A stretch of DNA of 40,805 bases from positions 1 through 40,805 of the forward strand of contig NZ_JACHMC010000002.1 of assembly GCF_014204815.1 (NCBI RefSeq), in the 5' to 3' direction. Position numbers and translations under genes: made by a program. Numbering within the stretch: the first letter of the stretch is position 1; each line of letters starts with the position of its first letter. The stretch comes from Micrococcus flavus. GTDB taxonomy: Bacteria > Actinomycetota > Actinomycetes > Actinomycetales > Micrococcaceae. A model generated the notes under the pieces. That model was given only the letters and a program-made list of their open reading frames with translations, made no database searches and had not been told where the DNA came from. Shown here piece by piece: positions 16,395 to 22,054 of the stretch.

Positions 16395-16518
16395 GACAAA
16401 GAGGCCGACCGTAGGTCACGGTCAGCCGGCTTCCGTCAAGCAGGAGGCATCCGCGCTGTGGTGCAGGTCCGAAACCTGTCCCCGTCTCACCAACCAGGTG
16501 AGCCAACCACTCCCATGA
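16393..16518 (+). CDS. Possible 41-residue ORF within structured leader
   Basis: ATG 16393, about 9 bases after AGGAG, opens 41 codons ending at TGA 16516-16518, with an ATGA overlap to the next small frame. The peptide has three cysteines and no recognised family. The same bases fold into three regular hairpins, so this may be a leader peptide or simply an RNA region with a chance frame. Coding status is doubtful. Confidence 0.3.
   Translation: MTKRPTVGHGQPASVKQEASALWCRSETCPRLTNQVSQPLP
16403..16502 (+). ncRNA. Structured leader: three consecutive 5-base-loop hairpins
   Basis: Hairpin 1 is GACCGT (16407-16412) with ACGGTC (16418-16423), extended by GGC/GCC across one mismatch. Hairpin 2 is GCAGGT (16463-16468) with ACCTGT (16474-16479). 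Hairpin 3 is CTCACC (16486-16491) with GGTGAG (16497-16502). Every loop is exactly five bases. This follows a promoter and precedes two tiny ORFs, so a cis-regulatory or small RNA is plausible. No known riboswitch class was recognised. Confidence 0.35.
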
Positions 16519-16622
16519 AACCCCAAGAGAACTCTGAGGAGAAGCACATGAGCACCAAGCAGCAGAGGCTTTGCAGCCGTCACGCACCAGGACCACACGA
16601 ACGCATCCGTACCCACCTGTAA
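16515..16622 (+). CDS. Small ORF, 24 or 35 residues
   Basis: The stronger start is ATG 16548, with GAGGAG 6 bases upstream, giving a basic 24-residue peptide (STKQQRLCSRHAPGPHERIR core). The upstream ATG at 16515 overlaps the previous frame's stop and gives 35 residues. The peptide is Arg/His-rich with one Cys. No homologue is recognised. It could be a leader peptide regulating the 58-residue gene downstream. Confidence 0.4.
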   Translation: MKPQENSEEKHMSTKQQRLCSRHAPGPHERIRTHL

Positions 16623-16668
16623 GCAAGTACGAACGCTGACGTTACTACTCGTAACTGACTACTGCAAA

Positions 16669-16697
16669 TCCTCCAGGTAACCAGATACCAAGGAGGT
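16669..16697 (+). promoter_or_regulatory. Hairpin that can mask the ribosome binding site of the 58-residue gene
   Basis: CCTCC (16670-16674) is complementary to the GGAGG (16692-16696) of the Shine-Dalgarno sequence. A GGT/ACC pair closes inside it. This would sequester the ribosome binding site used by ATG 16706. Confidence 0.4.
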
Positions 16698-16705
16698 GAT
16701 GCTCG

Positions 16706-16882
16706 ATGAGCATCCACAACAACCGCACGACCCCTACGACCCCCACCAGCAAGAAGCCCCCCCTGGCGCGCGAAGCGCTGATCAAGGGGCTGTTCTACGG
16801 AGTAGGGCTCCAGATCGCCAAGTGGCTGGGTGAGCCCGAGCTGTGGGAGTGGGTGAGTGCACTGATCCCGTGGATCACCTAA
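16706..16882 (+). CDS. 58-residue Trp-rich amphipathic peptide
   Basis: This small gene has an excellent AAGGAGG site 9 bases before ATG 16706 and ends at TAA, with TAG directly after. The N-terminal 20 residues are polar and Thr/Pro-rich. Residues 20-58 form a hydrophobic, Trp-containing segment (ALIKGLFYGVGLQIAKWLG then LWEWVSALIPWIT), which looks membrane-interacting. Size and composition recall membrane-active peptides such as type I toxins, holin-like peptides or leaderless bacteriocins, but no family match is recognised and there is no double-glycine leader or immunity gene. A strong terminator follows, so it ends its own transcription unit, whose leader is highly structured. Confidence 0.65.
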   Translation: MSIHNNRTTPTTPTSKKPPLAREALIKGLFYGVGLQIAKWLGEPELWEWVSALIPWIT

Positions 16883-16896
16883 TAGAAGTACCCGAG

Positions 16897-16942
16897 TGAC
16901 CCTCTGGGCCGGCGATTCCCGCCGGCACAGGGGGTCATCTTT
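16897..16942 (+). terminator. Terminator after 58-residue gene
   Basis: An outer stem TGACCC (16897-16902) with GGGTCA (16932-16937) and an inner stem GCCGGCG (16908-16914) with CGCCGGC (16920-16926) are followed by TCTTTT. Confidence 0.8.
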
Positions 16943-16962
16943 TGCCTCCCACGCGCCCGTGC

Positions 16963-17097
16963 GCCGATGGGCACCGGCGCCGGCCCGGCACTACCCCGCG
17001 CCGCTCTAGCGTCTCCCCGTGGCGGAAGTAGCTGGGCCTGGGGACTGGTCCACGCGGCCATGCCCGCTCCCTCGTCATAGGCCCCCCCGGTGAGCAC
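16963..17097 (-). repeat. Dispersed 132-bp GC-rich element, copy 1 (reverse orientation)
   Basis: One of four copies; the others are at 19513-19644, 21169-21300 and 37029-37160. Defined by ends GCCGATGGGCACC and GTGAGCAC in this orientation. The most conserved core is about 50 bp around TCTCCCCGTGGCGGAAGT. This copy differs in the core at the CCGCGCC and AAGTAG positions. It sits between the terminator above and the partition operon and contains no convincing ORF. Confidence 0.8.
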
Positions 17098-17156
17098 GCG
17101 GCCACCCTCCGCCGGCAGCGCACGCCGGCCCCCCGTTGTCGCACGCCATCAGTGCA

Positions 17157-17194
17157 TGCCTACGTGCCTACTTGCCGACGTAGGCACGTAGGTA
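17157..17194. promoter_or_regulatory. Partition operator/centromere candidate (GTAGGCA boxes, site A)
   Basis: CCTACGTGCCTAC (17159-17171) and GTAGGCACGTAGG (17180-17192) form a perfect 13-bp inverted repeat with an 8-base spacer. In box terms there are TGCCTAC at 17157 and 17165, and GTAGGCA at 17180. In type Ib partition systems the RHH protein binds such repeats directly upstream of parA as both operator and centromere. The promoter elements TTGCCG (17172-17177) and TAGGCT (17196-17201), 18 bases apart, lie inside or beside the repeat. Confidence 0.65.
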
Positions 17195-17228
17195 CTAGGC
17201 TGAGTGGTGAGCGGCACTCGCCGCGCAC

Positions 17229-17244
17229 CCTCAGACCAAGGAGG
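17229..17244 (+). promoter_or_regulatory. AGACCAAG-loop leader hairpin of parA
   Basis: CCTC (17229-17232), loop AGACCAAG (17233-17240), GAGG (17241-17244). The 3' arm is the parA Shine-Dalgarno sequence, so folding would block initiation at ATG 17249. Same 8-base loop as six other leaders on this plasmid. Confidence 0.5.
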
Positions 17245-17248
17245 AATC

Positions 17249-17863
17249 ATGATCGAGAACGGGAATCCCCTGACGCTGGTGGCGTTGAACTCGAAGGGCG
17301 GCGTTGGCAAGACCACCACCACCATGATGCTTGCCGCCGCGTTCACCCACGCGGGCCGCAGCGTCGAGGTGTGGGACGCCGACCCCCAGGGCAGCGCGTC
17401 CGAGTGGATCGAGGACGCCACCGAGGCCCACGGCGAGGCCCTGCCGATCCGCTACGCGGCGGTCAACCGGGCGACGCTGGGCCGCAAGACCAGCACCGCG
17501 GACGTGCTGCTGATCGACACCGCCCCGGGCGACCCGGGCAGCCAGTCGGCCGCCGTGGCCCGCGCGGACCTCGTGCTCGTCCCGACCGGCGCCGCGCGGC
17601 TGGACCTGGCCCGCGTGTGGGCCACGGTGGACGCCGTAGGCCAGGCTGTGCCGTCCGTGGTGCTGCTGAACCGCGTGGACGCCCGCACGCGCACCTACAC
17701 CGACACGCGCGCCGTGCTGGAGGCCGAGGGCGTGCCGTCCTTCACCACCGCGATCCCCCGCCGCGAGGCGTTCAACACCGTGGCCGGCTCGTGGCCGACC
17801 CCCGCCCAGCTTGGCCCGTGGGCCGATGTGGCCGCCGAGATTCAGGAGATGACCCAGCGATGA
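17249..17863 (+). CDS. parA: ParA-type partition ATPase
   Basis: This 204-residue ParA-family ATPase has the deviant Walker A KGGVGKTTT (from Lys16), the Walker A' segment VWDADPQGSASEW and Walker B VLLIDTAPG. The small size without an N-terminal HTH is typical of type Ib plasmid ParA, which depends on a small RHH partner for DNA binding. It would segregate plasmid copies by nucleoid-bound ATP cycling. Start ATG 17249 was chosen because AGGAGG lies immediately upstream; the longer frame (GTG 17204) overlaps the promoter. The stop overlaps the start of the RHH gene (ATGA). Confidence 0.93.
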   Translation: MIENGNPLTLVALNSKGGVGKTTTTMMLAAAFTHAGRSVEVWDADPQGSASEWIEDATEAHGEALPIRYAAVNRATLGRKTSTADVLLIDTAPGDPGSQSAAVARADLVLVPTGAARLDLARVWATVDAVGQAVPSVVLLNRVDARTRTYTDTRAVLEAEGVPSFTTAIPRREAFNTVAGSWPTPAQLGPWADVAAEIQEMTQR

Positions 17864-18111
17864 GCACCGAGCGCAAGCCCTCCACCGTCGGCGGACGCCG
17901 CCGCCCCAAGACCGACCAGCCGCAGACCGCCCGCCCCGCAGGCGACATGCGAGCCGCGTTCCAGGACCGCAGCCGACCCCAGGTCGTCAACACCTCGTTC
18001 AACTTCCCCCGCGACTTCCACGAGCACATGCGCCGCCTCGCGTTCGAGCGAGGCGTGAGCATGAAGGACATCATTATCGAGGCCGTGCAGGCCCAGCACC
18101 CTATGCCCTGA
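17860..18111 (+). CDS. RHH centromere-binding partner of ParA (ParB analogue)
   Basis: This 83-residue protein has a basic, disordered N-terminus (RKPSTVGGRRRPK, the type of Arg/Lys tail that stimulates ParA) and a C-terminal ribbon-helix-helix: strand VVNTSFNFP, then helices RDFHEHMRRLAFERG and SMKDIIIEAVQAQ (about residues 42-79). ATGA overlap with parA and size match type Ib partition systems, where this protein binds the repeats upstream of parA. Its predicted targets here are the GTAGGCA boxes, which also occur upstream of three other promoters. It could therefore act as a wider plasmid regulator. Confidence 0.85.
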   Translation: MSTERKPSTVGGRRRPKTDQPQTARPAGDMRAAFQDRSRPQVVNTSFNFPRDFHEHMRRLAFERGVSMKDIIIEAVQAQHPMP

Positions 18112-18130
18112 CCCCCCAAGGAGAGCCCCC

Positions 18131-18478
18131 ATGAGCCAGGACCACCGCCTCAACCGAGCCCGCGAGATTGCGAAGTTCGCTGCTCGAAACGCGGACGAGA
18201 CCGCCAAGTACAACCCGGCTGCTGTCACCTTCTACGCCCATGCGGGTGATGACACAGGCCGGCTTGCAGCCGAGGCATTCCGAGCAGAGGGCGCGGACGC
18301 CGCCGCCGAGGTGGTGGCGGAATACCACCGCGCCTATCAGGCCGCGGCGAAGACGGTCACGCCCCCGACGTGGGATAAGGAGATCCAGACCATCGGAAGC
18401 GCCCTGCCGCCGTCCATCACCGACGAGGACGGAGCGACCGAACAGATCGAGGAAGCCATGCGCAGGATCACGCCCTGA
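18131..18478 (+). CDS. Hypothetical protein downstream of partition genes
   Basis: This 115-residue, mostly helical acidic protein (repeated AAEAFRAEGADAAAEVVAEYHRAYQAAAK) has no recognised family, membrane segment or signal peptide. AAGGAGA lies just upstream of ATG 18131, and the gene follows the ParA partner by 19 bases, so it is probably the third gene of the partition operon. A strong terminator follows. A partition accessory or unrelated cargo role cannot be told apart from sequence. Confidence 0.65.
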   Translation: MSQDHRLNRAREIAKFAARNADETAKYNPAAVTFYAHAGDDTGRLAAEAFRAEGADAAAEVVAEYHRAYQAAAKTVTPPTWDKEIQTIGSALPPSITDEDGATEQIEEAMRRITP

Positions 18479-18495
18479 TCCGTCAGCACAAAAGA

Positions 18496-18524
18496 ACGGC
18501 CCCCGCCGGCATGGCGGGGGCCGT
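18496..18524 (+). terminator. Terminator of partition operon
   Basis: Perfect 12-bp stem (18496-18507 with 18513-18524), 5-base loop, 17 bases after the stop. A-rich sequence precedes the stem. Confidence 0.8.
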
Positions 18525-18608
18525 CGCGCGTGCGGGGCCGGGCCGGACCCGACCAGGCGAAGCCCACTCCCCCGTCCGCGCGTCCATCCTGCCGGAGCGG
18601 AGCCCGGC

Positions 18609-18899
18609 CTAGTGGTCCCGCCACGGCATCGGATCACGGCCAGCCGGCGGACGCCAGCGCGCGGCGTCCGGGTCGATCCGCTGCACCCACTCCCCCGGCA
18701 CCCACGCTTGGAGCATCGGCCCGCCCGGCACGTCCTGCCAGGCCACCAGCACGTGCGAGGCCGACCACCGGCAGGCCATCGCGTCCACGTCCTCCCGATC
18801 CGGCAGGGCCACCCGCACCAGCGGCTCACGCCCGTACCGGGCCGAGACCACATCAGCCGGCGCACCGAAGGCCGGCCCCTCGTACACGCGGATGCTCAT
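18609..18899 (-). CDS. Hypothetical small protein
   Basis: This 96-residue protein (SIRVYEGPAFGAPADVVSARYG, then ACRWSASHVLVAWQDVPGGPMLQAWVPGEWVQRIDPD) looks like a small globular beta-containing protein rich in Trp and Pro. No family is recognised. Codon usage and the clean ATG start support coding, but no obvious Shine-Dalgarno sequence was seen upstream of 18899. It is oriented against the partition operon and shares the region with the next minus-strand gene, 176 bases upstream. The stretch 18900-19075 between them shows only GC-rich sequence without clear signals. Confidence 0.6.
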   Translation of the reverse strand: MSIRVYEGPAFGAPADVVSARYGREPLVRVALPDREDVDAMACRWSASHVLVAWQDVPGGPMLQAWVPGEWVQRIDPDAARWRPPAGRDPMPWRDH

Positions 18900-19075
18900 G
18901 CGCCCGATCCCACCACGAGGCCCGGACCCGGTAGCACGCGGGGGCGCTCCGCCCCCCGCACCCCCAGGCCAGCGCGGCGCTGGACCACCGACGCGGCCCC
19001 GTGCTCGCTCCGCTGCGCGCGGGGCCGCTCAGGGGCCCCAGTGGGTCACCGCCGGCGCAGGGGGACAGGCCAGGG

Positions 19076-19408
19076 TCAGGCGGGCACGCCCAAGGCGGCC
19101 AGCACGAGGGAGCCAGGGACCAGGGACCAGGGATCAGCAGGACGTAGAGACTCCCACACGGACGGATCAGCGCGGCGCGCCGCGTCCAGCACTTCCCTCT
19201 CGAGGTCGTCCGGCACGATCACGTCATCCTCCCCGGCCCGGCGGGACAGGTGCAGTGCGAGCGTCGCCGCCGCCACGGACTGCACACGATCGACTTCTGC
19301 GGCGAGATCGCCCAGGGGCGGCAGCTCGTGCAGCTGCGCCCACTCCACCGCCACACGCTGCGCGTCCTCGTCCACCAGCTCCGCCAGCTCGTCATCCCAC
19401 ATGCTCAT
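19076..19408 (-). CDS. Hypothetical acidic protein
   Basis: This 110-residue, strongly helical and acidic protein (WDDELAELVDEDAQRVAVEWAQLHEL, AAEVDRVQSVAAATLALHLSRRAGEDD) has no known family. GGGGGAGA lies just before the ATG pair at 19408 and 19402, so either start could be used. Upstream on the same strand is a strong hairpin (19428-19447) in the leader. No membrane segment or signal peptide is visible. Its function is unknown. Confidence 0.6.
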   Translation of the reverse strand: MSMWDDELAELVDEDAQRVAVEWAQLHELPPLGDLAAEVDRVQSVAAATLALHLSRRAGEDDVIVPDDLEREVLDAARRADPSVWESLRPADPWSLVPGSLVLAALGVPA

Positions 19409-19427
19409 GCTCTCCCCCTTGATCCGT

Positions 19428-19447
19428 GGGCCGGCTTGTGCCGGCCC
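19428..19447 (-). promoter_or_regulatory. Leader hairpin of the 19408 minus-strand gene
   Basis: GGGCCGGC (19428-19435) and GCCGGCCC (19440-19447) with a 4-base loop, 19 bases upstream of the start. It could be a leader structure or the terminator of convergent transcription. The loop (ACAA on this strand) is not of the AGRCCAAG type. Confidence 0.45.
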
Positions 19448-19512
19448 GTGCGCCCATCATGGTCCGCCGAGTCCGCCACGGCCCGCGTCATCCACAGGCC
19501 ACCCATCCCAGC

Positions 19513-19644
19513 GTGCTCACCAGAGGGCCTAGACAGGGGGCGGGCATGGCCGCGTGGACCAGTCCCCGGGCCCAGCGACTTCCGCCACGGGGAGACGCTA
19601 GAGCGGCCTGGGGTAGTGCCGGGCCGGGGCCGGTGCCCATCGGC
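19513..19644 (+). repeat. Dispersed 132-bp GC-rich element, copy 2
   Basis: Runs from GTGCTCACC to CATCGGC and is followed after exactly 35 bases by a GTAGGCA box, the same spacing as copy 3. It shares the conserved core ACTTCCGCCACGGGGAGACG with the other copies. The gene-free stretch 19448-19875 is made of this element, the box, the promoter and the leader hairpin listed separately. Confidence 0.85.
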
Positions 19645-19679
19645 AGCACGAGCCGGGAGCAGCGCCCGAACGGCACCGC

Positions 19680-19711
19680 GTAGGCATGTGCCTAGGTAGG
19701 CACGCGCCTAC
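19680..19711. promoter_or_regulatory. GTAGGCA box cluster, site B
   Basis: GTAGGCA at 19680 and 19696 (16 bases apart), with inverted partners TGCCTA at 19689 and GCCTAC at 19706. The same motif forms the inverted repeat upstream of parA. It lies about 50 bases upstream of the -35 of the promoter for the 19876 gene. Confidence 0.6.
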
Positions 19712-19761
19712 AACAACGCCCGAATCCTTCACGAATCCGACGAAAAAATCCCCGCCAGGAG

Positions 19762-19828
19762 TTGCGCCCGACGTTCACTGTCTAGTACACTGGAGGAGTC
19801 GGCAGGGGAGACCAAGCCCCACGCCGAC
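19762..19828 (+). promoter_or_regulatory. Promoter cassette B with AGACCAAG-loop leader hairpin
   Basis: TTGCGC (19762-19767), 18 bases, TACACT (19786-19791). The predicted transcript start (about 19798) is the first base of a hairpin: outer stem GTCGGC/GCCGAC (19798-19803, 19823-19828), inner stem GGGG/CCCC, loop AGACCAAG (19809-19816). Near-identical cassettes precede the 20449 and 21529 genes. Confidence 0.65.
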
Positions 19829-19875
19829 CCGGACGGAGACACCGCCCGGACCCACTGGAACAAGGAGAAGCAGTC

Positions 19876-20187
19876 ATGAGCGTTGACACGTACTGGACCA
19901 AGGTGGCCGCCGTCCGCGAGGCCCTGGCCGAGGCCAAGCCCAGCACCGCCGCCGAGGTGATCGCCATTCTGAAGGAGCACGACCCGATGACGGTCCACCT
20001 CACGGGGGATGCTTTCTACTCCGGCTCCGGCGACGGCGGGAGCCTGGCCGAGGACCTGGAGGCCGCCGGGTGGCGCTACGCGTGGGCGGAGGCGGATCAC
20101 TACTACGTCATCCGCCACGAGGGCACCGGCGAGGCCCTGACCTACATCGAGGGCGACGTGTACGCCGGGGACAGCCGGCCCCGCTGA
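19876..20187 (+). CDS. Small hypothetical protein, cassette gene B
   Basis: This 103-residue acidic protein has a helical N-terminal half (VDTYWTKVAAVREALAEAKPSTAAEVIAILKEHD) and a beta-rich C-terminal half (AGWRYAWAEADHYYVIRHEGTGEALTYIEGDVYAG). No family is recognised. It has AAGGAG upstream, its own promoter cassette with a 5' hairpin, and a strong terminator, so it is a monocistronic accessory gene. Its promoter region is duplicated before two other unrelated small genes, which points to a shared regulator and modular gene capture. Anti-defence or establishment functions are common for such genes on conjugative plasmids, but that is speculation here. Confidence 0.7.
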   Translation: MSVDTYWTKVAAVREALAEAKPSTAAEVIAILKEHDPMTVHLTGDAFYSGSGDGGSLAEDLEAAGWRYAWAEADHYYVIRHEGTGEALTYIEGDVYAGDSRPR

Positions 20188-20198
20188 CAAGCCCACCA

Positions 20199-20229
20199 GG
20201 ACGCCCCCGCCGATCCGGCGGGGGCGTCC
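20199..20229 (+). terminator. Terminator of cassette gene B
   Basis: 14-bp perfect stem (20199-20212 with 20216-20229), minimal 3-base loop, 11 bases after the stop. Confidence 0.8.
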
Positions 20230-20255
20230 CCGTGTCCGGTCCCGGACGGCATCGC

Positions 20256-20287
20256 GTAGGCATGTGCCGACGTAGGCACGCACCTAC
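20256..20287. promoter_or_regulatory. GTAGGCA box cluster, site C
   Basis: GTAGGCA at 20256 and 20272 (16 bases apart), with ACCTAC at 20282 as a degenerate inverted partner and the shared GCCGACGTAGGCAC string also present upstream of parA. Unlike sites B and D, no 132-bp element precedes it. Confidence 0.6.
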
Positions 20288-20337
20288 GACAACGCCTGAA
20301 TCCCGCAAGAGTCCGCCGAAAAAATCCGCGCCAGGAG

Positions 20338-20404
20338 TTGTGCCTAGTGTTCGGTGTCTAGTACACTGGAGGAGTCGGCAGGGGAGACCAAGCCCCACAC
20401 CGAC
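20338..20404 (+). promoter_or_regulatory. Promoter cassette C with AGACCAAG-loop leader hairpin
   Basis: TTGTGC (20338-20343), 18 bases, TACACT (20362-20367). The transcript is predicted to start at the hairpin GTCGG/CCGAC (20374-20378, 20400-20404) with inner GGGG/CCCC and loop AGACCAAG (20385-20392). Sequence is identical to cassette D from about 20327 through the ATG except for a few bases. Confidence 0.65.
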
Positions 20405-20448
20405 CCGGACGGAAACACCGCCCGGACCCACTAGAACGGAGTCAGACC

Positions 20449-21072
20449 ATGACCGCCATCGATTCCCGCATCGTGACCGGCTACCCCCTCCCGCGCAGCA
20501 TGGCCGAGGCCGCCGATTTCGCCGAGAAGTGCGGAGCCCTGATCGTCGTGGACGTGAACGAGGGTGACGAACTGGAGTTCACGCCCGCGGACGTGCGCGA
20601 GTATGACGAGGACCGCGCCCCCGGCGAGCCGCTGGAGTTCGTGCGCTACATCTTCCCCAAGCAGCAGCAGCAGCGGCGGCGCGAGCAGCAGGAGGAGCGA
20701 GACCAGCAAAAGCGCGCAGCCCGCGAGGCCGCAGCAGCCGAGAAGAAGGCCCGCGCCAAGCGCGAGCGGCAGGAGCGAGCCCGGGGCGCGCTCATGTACG
20801 CGCGCATCGAGGCCCTGCGCGCCCTGGCCGAGCACACCGACCCCGCCGCCATCGCCCCCCAGCTCGGATGCAACGTCGCGGACGCCATCGCGGCATGGCT
20901 GTACGCCGAGGGCGTCACCGACGCCGCCGCCGCGTGGATGCAGGCACACGAGGCCCGCCCCGAGGCGTCCGAGGCTCACCGGCACGAGACATTGACCGCC
21001 CATGCGCGCGGGCGACTGGCCGAGGAGCAGGTCCGGCGGGGTGGCGAGCATCTGCCCATCGTGAGGGGCTGA
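20449..21072 (+). CDS. Hypothetical protein with Gln/Arg-rich coiled coil, cassette gene C
   Basis: This 207-residue protein has three parts. The N-terminal domain (about 1-70) contains LPRSMAEAADFAEKCGALIVVDVNEGDELEFTPADV. A long charged helix (about 71-110) starts KQQQQRRREQQEERDQQKR and is rich in Gln, Arg, Glu and Ala. The C-terminal helical part (about 115-165) contains an HTH-like AIAPQLGCNVADAIAAWL. The basic coiled coil could bind nucleic acid or dimerise. No family is recognised. The gene uses the duplicated promoter cassette, with CGGAG before ATG 20449. It ends at a GC-rich hairpin. Confidence 0.7.
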   Translation: MTAIDSRIVTGYPLPRSMAEAADFAEKCGALIVVDVNEGDELEFTPADVREYDEDRAPGEPLEFVRYIFPKQQQQRRREQQEERDQQKRAAREAAAAEKKARAKRERQERARGALMYARIEALRALAEHTDPAAIAPQLGCNVADAIAAWLYAEGVTDAAAAWMQAHEARPEASEAHRHETLTAHARGRLAEEQVRRGGEHLPIVRG

Positions 21073-21083
21073 CCATGCGGACA

Positions 21084-21112
21084 GGCCCGGCCCCCGAGGG
21101 TGGGGCCGGGCC
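21084..21112 (+). terminator. Terminator of cassette gene C
   Basis: GGCCCGGCCCC (21084-21094) pairs with GGGGCCGGGCC (21102-21112), 12 bases after the stop. The rest of the gap up to 21528 is the 132-bp element, GTAGGCA boxes and promoter cassette D. Confidence 0.75.
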
Positions 21113-21168
21113 CAGCGCGGCCCGCGCCGACGAGGGGCCGGCAGGAGATGCCGGCGCGCCGTGGCCGT

Positions 21169-21300
21169 GTGCTCACCAGGGGGCCAGGAGGAGGGGCGGG
21201 CATGGCCGCTGGGGTGGGCTGGCAGGCCCAGCGACTTCCGCCACGGGGAGACGCTAGAGCGGCCTGGGGTAGTGCCGGGCCGGGGCCGGTGCCCATCGGC
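21169..21300 (+). repeat. Dispersed 132-bp GC-rich element, copy 3
   Basis: Same orientation and ends (GTGCTCACC to CATCGGC) as copy 2, and likewise 35 bases before a GTAGGCA box. GGCCGCT and AGCGGCC inside it can pair. The left third (around 21181-21230) diverges from copy 2 more than the right two-thirds. Confidence 0.85.
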
Positions 21301-21335
21301 AGCATGAGCAGGGAGCAGCGCCCGAACGGCACCGC

Positions 21336-21367
21336 GTAGGCATGTGCCGACGTAGGCACATGCCTAC
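21336..21367. promoter_or_regulatory. GTAGGCA box cluster, site D
   Basis: GTAGGCA at 21336 and 21352, and TGCCTAC at 21361-21367. The best-preserved copy outside the parA operator. Confidence 0.6.
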
Positions 21368-21417
21368 ATCAACGCCCCAAGCCCGCAAGAATCCGCCGAG
21401 AAAATCCCCGCCAGGAG

Positions 21418-21484
21418 TTGTGCCTAGTGTTCGGTGTCTAGTACACTGGAGGAGTCGGCAGGGGAGACCAAGCCCCACACCGAC
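21418..21484 (+). promoter_or_regulatory. Promoter cassette D with AGACCAAG-loop leader hairpin
   Basis: TTGTGC (21418-21423), 18 bases, TACACT (21442-21447). Hairpin 21454-21484 has loop AGACCAAG (21465-21472) and begins at the predicted transcript start. Almost base-for-base the same as cassette C, 1080 bases upstream. Confidence 0.65.
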
Positions 21485-21528
21485 CCGGACGAAGACACCG
21501 CCCGGACCCACTAGAACGGAGTCAGACC

Positions 21529-21912
21529 ATGACTGAGAACATCCTCACCACCGCCCGCCGGATGACCGAGGCCGAGAAGGCCCGGCGCGAGCGGAGCCGA
21601 GACAACATCGCCGCCACCCTGGCCGTCCGCGCCGCCCGCGCAGAGCTGCGGATCAACGCCAGCGAGACGGAGGCGGCGGCGTTCGAGGAGTTCGCCGCCC
21701 GCTTCCCGGACCTGCCCCGGGTGAACGTCGTCCTGCTGTGGGACCAGTGCCCGGCGGCCACCAAGGTGAACACCCGCCAGTCGTGGCCGTTCGACAGGAC
21801 GGAGCCGCGCCGCGTGCGCCGGAGCGCGGCAAGCCTGTGGATCCTCCACACCACGGACGGCGCTCTGCGCGGCGTCGAGGTCTACGACAAGTCGGCCACG
21901 GACCCGGCGTGA
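21529..21912 (+). CDS. Small hypothetical protein, cassette gene D
   Basis: This 127-residue protein has a helical, charged N-terminal half (ARRMTEAEKARRERSRDNIAATLAVRAARAELRINASETEAAAFEEFAARFPDLP in segments) and a compact C-terminal part with VNVVLLWDQCP and SAASLWILHTTDGALRGVEVYD, suggesting an alpha/beta fold. No family is recognised. It is driven by cassette D, with GGAG before ATG 21529, and ends at a strong hairpin. As with cassette genes B and C, the coding sequence is unrelated to its neighbours while the control region is duplicated. Confidence 0.7.
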   Translation: MTENILTTARRMTEAEKARRERSRDNIAATLAVRAARAELRINASETEAAAFEEFAARFPDLPRVNVVLLWDQCPAATKVNTRQSWPFDRTEPRRVRRSAASLWILHTTDGALRGVEVYDKSATDPA

Positions 21913-21927
21913 TCCGGTAGGAGCCCA

Positions 21928-21958
21928 GCCGGGGCCGGTGCAGGACACCGGCCCCGGC
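21928..21958 (+). terminator. Terminator of cassette gene D
   Basis: 13-bp perfect stem (21928-21940 with 21946-21958), 5-base loop, 15 bases after the stop. Confidence 0.8.
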
Positions 21959-21996
21959 GGGCATCCCGCCCACCAGGACGCGAGCACGCGGACCAC

Positions 21997-22020
21997 GGCG
22001 GGGGAGACCAAGCCCCCGCC
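21997..22020 (+). promoter_or_regulatory. AGACCAAG-loop leader hairpin of redoxin gene
   Basis: GGCGGGGG (21997-22004), loop AGACCAAG (22005-22012), CCCCCGCC (22013-22020): an 8-bp perfect stem, different in sequence from the other stems, around the same loop. No clear -10 was seen just upstream. Confidence 0.6.
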
Positions 22021-22054
22021 CCCGAGCACCACAAGACCCCAGGAGGGAACCACG

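Noticed and set aside
16440-16495. tRNA-like segment ending in CACCA with a T-arm-like GCAGG-TCCGAAA-CCTGT
   Set aside because: No 5' acceptor strand or D-arm of matching sequence is present upstream, and the region folds better as three simple hairpins. Not called as a tRNA.
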